DNA of 5,513 bases from positions 1 to 5,513 of the forward strand of contig JAUQYT010000248.1 of the NCBI GenBank assembly GCA_030587605.1, written 5' to 3'. Positions 1 through 4,247 of the stretch are shown piece after piece. The position numbers were made by a program, and so were the translations under genes. Each line of letters opens with the position of its first letter. Within the stretch, counting starts at the first letter, position 1. The notes below the pieces were generated by a model, which had not been told where the DNA came from, did not search any database, and saw only the letters and a list, made by a program, of their open reading frames with translations. This stretch comes from Candidatus Njordarchaeum guaymasense. Its GTDB lineage: Archaea; Asgardarchaeota; Njordarchaeia; Njordarchaeales; Njordarchaeaceae.

Positions 1-522
1 GCACGGAGGATCTCATACAACGGCGAAACATTCAATGATGCCTGGCAATGGTTCAAGAGCAATTTCGCGAATATTCAATGTCGCCAAATCATCGGTATTC
101 TACCGCAGATGATTGAGAAAACTGCTGAGGAGGCGGGCGAAAGACTTATTGAAATTGTTTCCTACGTAAAGGAGAATATGGCTCTGATTGAAGAGAGAGA
201 AAATATATTCGCAGCCCAAAGGTTCAAGGCCAAGCTCCTTTCATTATTTTCTTCAGCCGCGCTAGGTTTAGTGGCAGCGCTCTCTCCTCTATTCACAATA
301 GTCAGTGCCCAGCATATGAGTTTCATTGGATCTGGATCTTTGACTTCGACCAATGATATTATAGTAACAACAATAGTCCTTCTGTCGATGACCGCCCTGA
401 ACACACTTAACGCCATGAAGACTGTTAGTGCAGAAAAGCCAGCGCTCTATGCCCTCTTATCAGTGTCTATCTTCATGACAGTATTCATTCTCTCACTTCA
501 GTCAATAAAAGGTCTTGCTTGA
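1..522 (+). CDS. C-terminal part of a membrane protein, probably type II secretion system F (TadC/FlaJ-like) family
   Basis: The reading frame is open from the first base to the TGA at 520-522, giving 173 visible residues, so the gene starts outside the window; the ATG at 109 is internal to this open frame. The visible part begins with a soluble, largely helical region (about residues 1-78) rich in charged residues, including the stretch around EEAGERLIEIV and an IEERE segment. Three hydrophobic segments follow at about 79-103, 118-139 and 147-169, and the protein ends four residues later. A charged helical domain with a Glu/Arg-rich helix feeding into C-terminal membrane helices is the layout of archaeal GspF/TadC/FlaJ membrane platform proteins, which anchor type IV pilus or archaellum-like assembly ATPases. 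The family call rests on pattern only; the N-terminal GspF domain and any neighbouring secretion ATPase lie off the window. It converges on get3, 54 bp away. Confidence 0.55.
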   Translation, partial: ARRISYNGETFNDAWQWFKSNFANIQCRQIIGILPQMIEKTAEEAGERLIEIVSYVKENMALIEERENIFAAQRFKAKLLSLFSSAALGLVAALSPLFTIVSAQHMSFIGSGSLTSTNDIIVTTIVLLSMTALNTLNAMKTVSAEKPALYALLSVSIFMTVFILSLQSIKGLA

Positions 523-541
523 ACTATGAAGGTGAAGGTTG

Positions 542-554
542 CCATGAATCATGG
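542..554. repeat. 13-bp palindrome in the convergent intergenic gap
   Basis: CCATGAATCATGG is a perfect dyad (6-bp arms around a central A) in the 54-bp gap between the plus-strand membrane protein and get3. As RNA it could form a 5-bp stem with a 3-nt loop on either strand. No T-run follows on either side, so a terminator role is not well supported; it could be a protein site or chance. Confidence 0.35.
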
Positions 555-576
555 ATCCAGATGACCCATACCTGCC

Positions 577-1530
577 TCATTCAGAAAAGAGAAAAGATGA
601 CAATGACCTAATCTTTTCCGTACCTCTCACTTCAGTTTCTAGCAACGGCAACTCAGTTACCTTGAATTGATCAGAATATATGTGACGAATTCTAGCGATG
701 TGTTGATCTTGCATTGCTTTCCTTGCCCGGCAGAATTTGCATGAAACCTCTTCCGGCAGAATCATATTGACTATGATGTGTTCTACTGGGATCTCATATT
801 CATAAAGGGCCGTCAGAAGCATCTCAGTTTGTTCTACAGCCATTGCCTCAGGAATCATTACTGGAACAAAACTGGTTCTTGTCTTATTGCTCAGTTCTGC
901 TCTAGCTTTTTCAACAGTCGATTTAAGTCTCTCTATGACTTCCATGCTCTGATCCTTCTCGTCACCAGCTCGTCCAACAAGGGCCTTGAAACCTCCCCAG
1001 ATGCGCCCCATCGTATATCTGAGTTTTATCAGTTTCCCCAGCCAGCTGTTTAACACATCTGGGAGTGATAGAAGGCGTAGTGTGTGTCCTGTAGGCGCTG
1101 TGTCGAAGATTATCAATTCATGTTCAGGCTTTTCGATATACTCCAGAACTTTCGCAAAAGCTATTGCTTCATCCGCGCCCGGAGGGGCACCTGCATCTAG
1201 ACCACTAATTGATTCAAGCCCGAGAGATGAGAAGTCCTTTTCTTCTACATTTGATAGATCTACTCGCATCCCTTTTAGAGCAGCCTTAGGATCTATCTCT
1301 AAGGCATACAAATTCTTTATTCCATTAATCCCTTTGACCTCAGGTCCTATTCTCTGCTCAAAAATAGTACCCAAGCAATGAGCTGGATCAGTACTTATGA
1401 CTAACACGTCGTGGCCTTCGTCTGCAGCCCAGACAGACGTGGCCGCAGCACAACTAGTCTTACCAACTCCCCCCTTACCACCAAACAATATGAAACGCTT
1501 TCCAGACTCGATCAGAGTGTTAAGTGTCAA
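577..1530 (-). CDS. get3: Get3/ArsA-family ATPase (TRC40-type, tail-anchored protein targeting)
   Basis: A 317-aa cytosolic P-loop ATPase. Visible motifs: deviant Walker A GGKGGVGKTS (residues 17-26) with the signature lysine K19; switch I STDPAH (46-51) with the conserved aspartate D48; EIDPKAAL (78-85); PPGADEA (116-122); switch II region FDTAPTGHTLR (142-152); CKFC (264-267), the CxxC pair that bridges the Get3 dimer through zinc; and the A-loop-like PLLETEVRG (295-303). The CxxC pair and a Gly/Met-containing helical insert (about 170-190) favour the Get3/TRC40 branch, which captures tail-anchored membrane proteins, over the arsenite-pump ArsA; no arsB or arsR is seen. The start is a TTG: an in-frame TGA lies three codons upstream, no other start precedes the P-loop, and AAGGTGAG sits 5 nt before it. 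Single-domain length fits archaeal Get3. In switch I the residues after H51 (CLGTIF) differ from the usual NLSDAF. Confidence 0.93.
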   Translation of the reverse strand: MTLNTLIESGKRFILFGGKGGVGKTSCAAATSVWAADEGHDVLVISTDPAHCLGTIFEQRIGPEVKGINGIKNLYALEIDPKAALKGMRVDLSNVEEKDFSSLGLESISGLDAGAPPGADEAIAFAKVLEYIEKPEHELIIFDTAPTGHTLRLLSLPDVLNSWLGKLIKLRYTMGRIWGGFKALVGRAGDEKDQSMEVIERLKSTVEKARAELSNKTRTSFVPVMIPEAMAVEQTEMLLTALYEYEIPVEHIIVNMILPEEVSCKFCRARKAMQDQHIARIRHIYSDQFKVTELPLLETEVRGTEKIRSLSSFLFSE

Positions 1531-1535
1531 CGCAA

Positions 1536-1543
1536 CTCACCTT
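1536..1543 (-). promoter_or_regulatory. Ribosome binding site of get3
   Basis: AAGGTGAG on the minus strand matches the archaeal anti-Shine-Dalgarno end and lies 5 nt before the TTG at 1530-1528. It decides the unusual TTG start. Its exact complement CTCACCTT occurs upstream in the same leader on the minus strand (1624-1617). Confidence 0.75.
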
Positions 1544-1639
1544 TTCATGCAATACTAGTTCTCTTCAAGTGATCCGGTGTAGTTTCTCTCCTGTCAAGAC
1601 TGAGAATAGGCGTTGCAAGGTGAGAAATGAGAGTTTCTA

Positions 1640-1650
1640 CATATAAATAT
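1640..1650 (-). promoter_or_regulatory. Candidate TATA box for get3
   Basis: The minus strand reads ATATTTATATG here, close to the archaeal TTTAWATA consensus, in the gap between the upstream gene's stop (1740) and get3. A start site about 25 nt downstream would fall near 1615-1622 and give a leader of roughly 90 nt. The AT block is nearly symmetric, so strand assignment is weak, and get3 might also be read through from the upstream operon. Confidence 0.4.
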
Positions 1651-1716
1651 TGACATGTAGGTTAATGACTATTCAAGCTAACAATAGCTATTTCGCTTCA
1701 AGCAGAAGTTTGGAGA

Positions 1717-1732
1717 CAGGGAGCAGCCCCTG
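1717..1732 (-). other. Small GC-rich hairpin just after the partner-protein stop codon
   Basis: On the minus strand CAGGG - GCTGCT - CCCTG forms a 5-bp stem with a 6-nt loop, beginning 7 nt after the TAG at 1742-1740. It may mark the 3' end of the GTPase operon transcript. No poly-T tract follows, and archaeal termination mainly uses T-runs, so this is only a candidate. Confidence 0.25.
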
Positions 1733-1739
1733 GTTACGA

Positions 1740-2615
1740 CTAGTCCAGGTGCTCGACTTTGAGCATCCTGCTATTAAAAAGTTTGAAAAGTATTTTGAAA
1801 GCTGCACTGAGACCTATTCGTCTTATCATGTCTTCGATCTCGTCATGTAGGTCTTTGAGATTGAAGGACTGCTCTATGCTGTTCAGCTCTATTCCGAGGA
1901 CGTCTGAGAAACTCTTAATTAATGATCTTACCTCCGGGTTGAGCTCAGCTTTAAGATGTTTGGCTGATATTATCAATGCAAGAATTTTCTCATCCACAAC
2001 GACAGGACTCCTTCCCGCGTTTGCATCCCCGTAACCCAGCGCAAGCCAAATGGAATCAGAATCTAGCTCACTTATGGATTCCTCAATTGCTTTGACAAAC
2101 ACCTTGACCCATTCTGAGAGATTTGCAACATTCGAATTTCCGGATGGTAGAATAGAGAAAGCGATATCCTGCTCAGGAGAATACTTGGTTATGAGAGAAT
2201 TGTCAAGGGTCTTGGGCATGGACTCAATCACTGTACTTCCATTTTTAGCTAGAAAACCAGCTATGTGAGTGAAACCTGATACAAAATTGTCTCCGAGTAA
2301 GACAACGTTGCTTCCATGCGAAGGTCTAACAGATCCATCGATGGTCCAAGCTGGAGTTCTCAGTCCATTACTCATGATCTTTATTCCTTCGACCCTTCTA
2401 ACGCAGAAATTCCTATCAATCCAGAAGATGTGAACATGCGCAACTGGTTCAAGGTGGACGCTCTCTCGATCCATTATGTGGGACATTTCTTCTTCGGAAG
2501 TGATTACTCTCCTTGGGAAACTCCTTGATACGAAGCATCGGCAAAGAGAACAGAAGCCTCTTGCCTCAAACGATTCGTTCAGGTAATCCTGTCGAAGGGA
2601 TTCACTTGTTCCCAT
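1740..2615 (-). CDS. Unknown protein with N-terminal CxxC, overlapping the small GTPase gene; possible Longin-like partner
   Basis: A 291-aa soluble protein that I do not recognise by name. It has no signal peptide and no membrane segment. Residues 20-28 contain GFCSLCRCF (C22, C25, C27), a possible half zinc site, with further His/Cys at H54, H60, H62 and C71. Residues about 60-180 run as VHIFWIDRNFCV, then LLGDNFVSGFTHIAGFL, then a DIAFSIL strand and a helix from NLSEWVKVF. This strand - SGF helix - strands - helix order resembles the Longin-like proteins often encoded beside archaeal Ras-like GTPases; that is inference from pattern. The C-terminal third (about 208-291) is helical. The start chosen is the ATG at 2615-2613, with GGTGG 8 nt upstream; an ATG five codons earlier (2630) has no good ribosome site. 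It overlaps the GTPase gene by 14 bp, so translation is probably coupled. Confidence 0.8.
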   Translation of the reverse strand: MGTSESLRQDYLNESFEARGFCSLCRCFVSRSFPRRVITSEEEMSHIMDRESVHLEPVAHVHIFWIDRNFCVRRVEGIKIMSNGLRTPAWTIDGSVRPSHGSNVVLLGDNFVSGFTHIAGFLAKNGSTVIESMPKTLDNSLITKYSPEQDIAFSILPSGNSNVANLSEWVKVFVKAIEESISELDSDSIWLALGYGDANAGRSPVVVDEKILALIISAKHLKAELNPEVRSLIKSFSDVLGIELNSIEQSFNLKDLHDEIEDMIRRIGLSAAFKILFKLFNSRMLKVEHLD

Positions 2616-3168
2616 TCTCTGAACCACCATCCGCGATCTCGCCGCTCGTTATCAGCTTCAAGAGACCTAGAAAAGGTGCCGGAATACTCAAGTTGTCCTT
2701 AGCGCTCACGAAATAGTAGCCGCCCAAACCTCTCTTGGTCACGTAATTCACTAGGTCGCTATCTCTGATTGAGCCGTTAGCTCGGTCGCTTTTGTTACCA
2801 ACAATCACTATTGGAAATCTCTTCGTCTGTTCACCGTCTGATATCATGGCAAGCCATTCATCAAGATGCAAGTATGATTCTATGCTTCCGACATCGAATG
2901 TGAGAACGGCACCTCTTAGTCCCTTCGACCACAAGGGCAGTAAGACTCTGAACTGTTCCTGACCACCCATATCCCATATTTGGAATTTGTATTGATGACC
3001 ATCTTCAGTGTTCAATACCTTGGTATAGAAATCACAACCAATTGTTATGCGTTCGGCTGAATCAAAGCAACCCAAGACATATCTTCTGATCAAACTGGTC
3101 TTACCTACTCCTCCATCTCCAGCCACTAAGACCTTTAGAACTGTACTTTTGCACTGGTGGTAGCACAT
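2602..3168 (-). CDS. Rab/Ras-like small GTPase
   Basis: A 188-aa single-domain small GTPase with all five G motifs. G1 is GDGGVGKT (17-24); G2 is the threonine in RITIGCDF (T42), very like the Rab TIGVDF switch I; G3 is WDMGGQE (65-71) with the Ras Q61-equivalent glutamine kept (Q70); G4 is NKSD (125-128); G5 is SAK (155-157). Such proteins switch between GTP and GDP forms and in eukaryotes steer membrane traffic or polarity; Asgard archaea carry many. The G3 GGQ resembles Arf/G-alpha DVGGQ rather than Rab DTAGQ, so subfamily is unclear. There is no C-terminal cysteine or CAAX box; cysteines instead sit at C2 and C6. The ATG at 3168-3166 is preferred over the GTG at 3180 because that GTG is part of the GAGGTG ribosome site. 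The 3' end overlaps the next gene by 14 bp, indicating an operon. Confidence 0.95.
   Translation of the reverse strand: MCYHQCKSTVLKVLVAGDGGVGKTSLIRRYVLGCFDSAERITIGCDFYTKVLNTEDGHQYKFQIWDMGGQEQFRVLLPLWSKGLRGAVLTFDVGSIESYLHLDEWLAMISDGEQTKRFPIVIVGNKSDRANGSIRDSDLVNYVTKRGLGGYYFVSAKDNLSIPAPFLGLLKLITSGEIADGGSENGNK
2624..2628 (-). promoter_or_regulatory. Ribosome binding site of the GTPase partner gene
   Basis: GGTGG on the minus strand is 8 nt before the ATG at 2615-2613, inside the 3' end of the GTPase coding sequence. It overlaps the alternative ATG at 2630-2628, which argues that the downstream ATG is the one used. Confidence 0.5.
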
Positions 3169-3177
3169 CTCTGGCAA

Positions 3178-3183
3178 CACCTC
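3178..3183 (-). promoter_or_regulatory. Ribosome binding site of the small GTPase
   Basis: GAGGTG on the minus strand, 9 nt before the ATG at 3168-3166. The GTG within it (3180-3178) is in frame and would give four extra residues, but it is better read as part of the ribosome site than as the start. Confidence 0.65.
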
Positions 3184-3238
3184 GTCCCCCTTCTAGCGAT
3201 GGTCTTCTTCGATGTTCTACGATCGTGTTCAAAATCTC

Positions 3239-3248
3239 GATATAAAAA
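3239..3248 (-). promoter_or_regulatory. Candidate TATA box for the GTPase operon
   Basis: The minus strand reads TTTTTATATC, close to the archaeal TATA consensus, about 70 nt before the GTPase ATG. A start site about 25 nt downstream (near 3215-3219) would leave a leader of about 50 nt. No convincing BRE is seen; the sequence before it is GTTGGGC. Confidence 0.5.
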
Positions 3249-3394
3249 GCCCAACAAACGCAAAGCTTGATGACAGCACTTTACGATAACCGACCACTAA
3301 CCAGGTTGACTAGTTCTTCTTGCCAGGGCTACAAACTTTGACATCTACGGTTGTTCTCGTGGTGTTTTTATCCGTGCAGTTCCCTACAAGAAGA

Positions 3395-3466
3395 TGGCTA
3401 CCCCTGAGTAATATGACCTCCCCATGCTTCCCAGAAATGATCTAATTCTCATCAAGGGGGTAGCCA
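3395..3466 (-). repeat. 72-nt imperfect hairpin with perfect 10-bp terminal inverted repeat
   Basis: TGGCTACCCC (3395-3404) and GGGGTAGCCA (3457-3466) are exact inverted repeats 52 nt apart. On the minus strand the stem continues inward: a 5-nt bulge (3456-3452), TGAG/CTCA (3451-3448 with 3408-3405), a bulged base at 3409, AAT/ATT (3447-3445 with 3412-3410), a 2x2 internal loop, then GATC/GGTC (3442-3439 with 3418-3415) and a 20-nt loop. The minus strand folds better because one inner pair is G-U there but C-A on the plus strand. It lies 19 nt after the CPBP stop, so it may be a 3'UTR structure, a processed small RNA or a terminator-like element; a tiny non-autonomous mobile element is an alternative, but no flanking duplication is seen. 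Confidence 0.55.
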
Positions 3467-3485
3467 CAAAACTTTTCGGCGCCTT

Positions 3486-4211
3486 TCAGAAGGAAAGAGA
3501 AAAGACCAAGTACACCATGTAACAGGCATGAGAAACAATGGGTGCTATGATCCGCTGATGTCTAAGTTGGAAACACAAGCCTAGGACCATCCCTAGCAAG
3601 AATAGAGGAAAGATCGACCAGGGACTTAGATGCATGATTGAGAAGAAGAGTGAAGCGAGCAGTAGCCCCTTAGCTTTTCCAAAGCTTCTCTCAAAACCTT
3701 GCTGAAGAAAGCCTCGTGCAATGACCTCTTCGACAGGTGCCACAACCAGCACAATTGAAGAAAAGAGCAAGATAGTTTCGATTGAAGAAGTAGCAGTGAA
3801 AGCTCTCCTGATATTCTCTGCTCCTGGTTGTGGCCCGAGAGCCACTTCATTCAAAACTGATGCGAAGAACGAGACAGGTATCATTGATAGTCCGACTAGT
3901 ACTCCAATGGCTGCGTCTGCTAGAGCCTGCTTCCAATCCCGGACATGGATGCCCAACTGGGTACGATTTATATTGAACTTTTTCAGGTAGATTAGAAGTG
4001 GAACTACGAGTAGCACCTCGGAGGTAGCCAAGATCGCGGTGCCGATTGGAGATCCAGCGATTTGGATGCTTAGCTCGCTAGACATTCCTTCAAGTAGTGT
4101 GCCAAGAAGGAAGGATAGCAGAGCGCTAAAAAACAACGTGTAGAAGCCCACTTCGAATGAGGCCCTCCACGTCCAGCTGGGTTTGGTCGACTCAAGATTT
4201 GGATTGGTCAT
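3486..4211 (-). CDS. CPBP-family intramembrane metalloprotease (Rce1/Abi-type)
   Basis: A 241-aa polytopic membrane protein with about six to eight hydrophobic segments (for example near 20-40, 57-76, 98-120, 144-160, 180-194, 200-214 and 222-240). The CPBP motifs are present: EEVIAR (161-166, motif EExxxR), FSIMH (190-194, motif FxxxH), and a third histidine, H228, in SHACYM. In Rce1-type enzymes the glutamates and histidines build the intramembrane catalytic site; eukaryotic members cleave CAAX-prenyl proteins, while prokaryotic roles vary and the substrate here cannot be named. The last motif is normally HxxxN; here the fourth position after H228 is methionine (M232). The ATG at 4211-4209 is the first start after the adenine deaminase stop, 36 nt away; no clear ribosome binding site precedes it, so it may depend on readthrough from that gene or be translated in a non-Shine-Dalgarno manner. 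Confidence 0.9.
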   Translation of the reverse strand: MTNPNLESTKPSWTWRASFEVGFYTLFFSALLSFLLGTLLEGMSSELSIQIAGSPIGTAILATSEVLLVVPLLIYLKKFNINRTQLGIHVRDWKQALADAAIGVLVGLSMIPVSFFASVLNEVALGPQPGAENIRRAFTATSSIETILLFSSIVLVVAPVEEVIARGFLQQGFERSFGKAKGLLLASLFFSIMHLSPWSIFPLFLLGMVLGLCFQLRHQRIIAPIVSHACYMVYLVFSLSF

Positions 4212-4247
4212 AATAGTTCAACAACTGTTCGTTCTGTCTATGTGTCG

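Larger units (their letters stand above)
3184..3485. other. Non-coding gap between the CPBP gene and the GTPase operon
   Basis: About 300 bp without a credible coding frame on either strand. It holds the GTPase TATA-like box near its GTPase end (3239-3248) and a 72-nt imperfect hairpin near the CPBP end (3395-3466). I see no tRNA-like cloverleaf, no CRISPR-type repeat and no clear insertion-sequence end. The centre (about 3250-3394) shows nothing I can name. Confidence 0.6.

Noticed and set aside
577..1530. Arsenic resistance operon reading of the ArsA-family ATPase.
   Set aside because: It is a single-domain protein with the Get3-type CKFC zinc pair, and no arsB, arsR or arsC-like gene lies nearby.
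1536..1656. Mini-frames in the get3 leader region (ATG AAA AGG TGA on the minus strand and an 8-codon frame from 1627 on the plus strand).
   Set aside because: Too short to support; the first is formed by the get3 ribosome site itself and the second is only a few codons.
1650..1850. Short open frame on the plus strand covering the end of the partner gene and its downstream region.
   Set aside because: It is largely the antisense shadow of the 3' end of the partner gene, with no ribosome binding site and no recognisable protein features.
3395..3466. Inverted repeat considered as a tRNA acceptor stem or as a box C/D RNA (TGATGA on the minus strand at the bulge).
   Set aside because: No T-loop, D-loop or anticodon arm fits on either strand, and no CTGA D box lies at the matching position (it reads CTCA), so neither RNA class is supported.
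2602..4211. Idea that the CPBP (Rce1-like) protease processes the neighbouring small GTPase, as in eukaryotic CAAX maturation.
   Set aside because: The GTPase ends SENGNK with no cysteine or CAAX box, and the two genes are separated by about 300 bp with a separate promoter.
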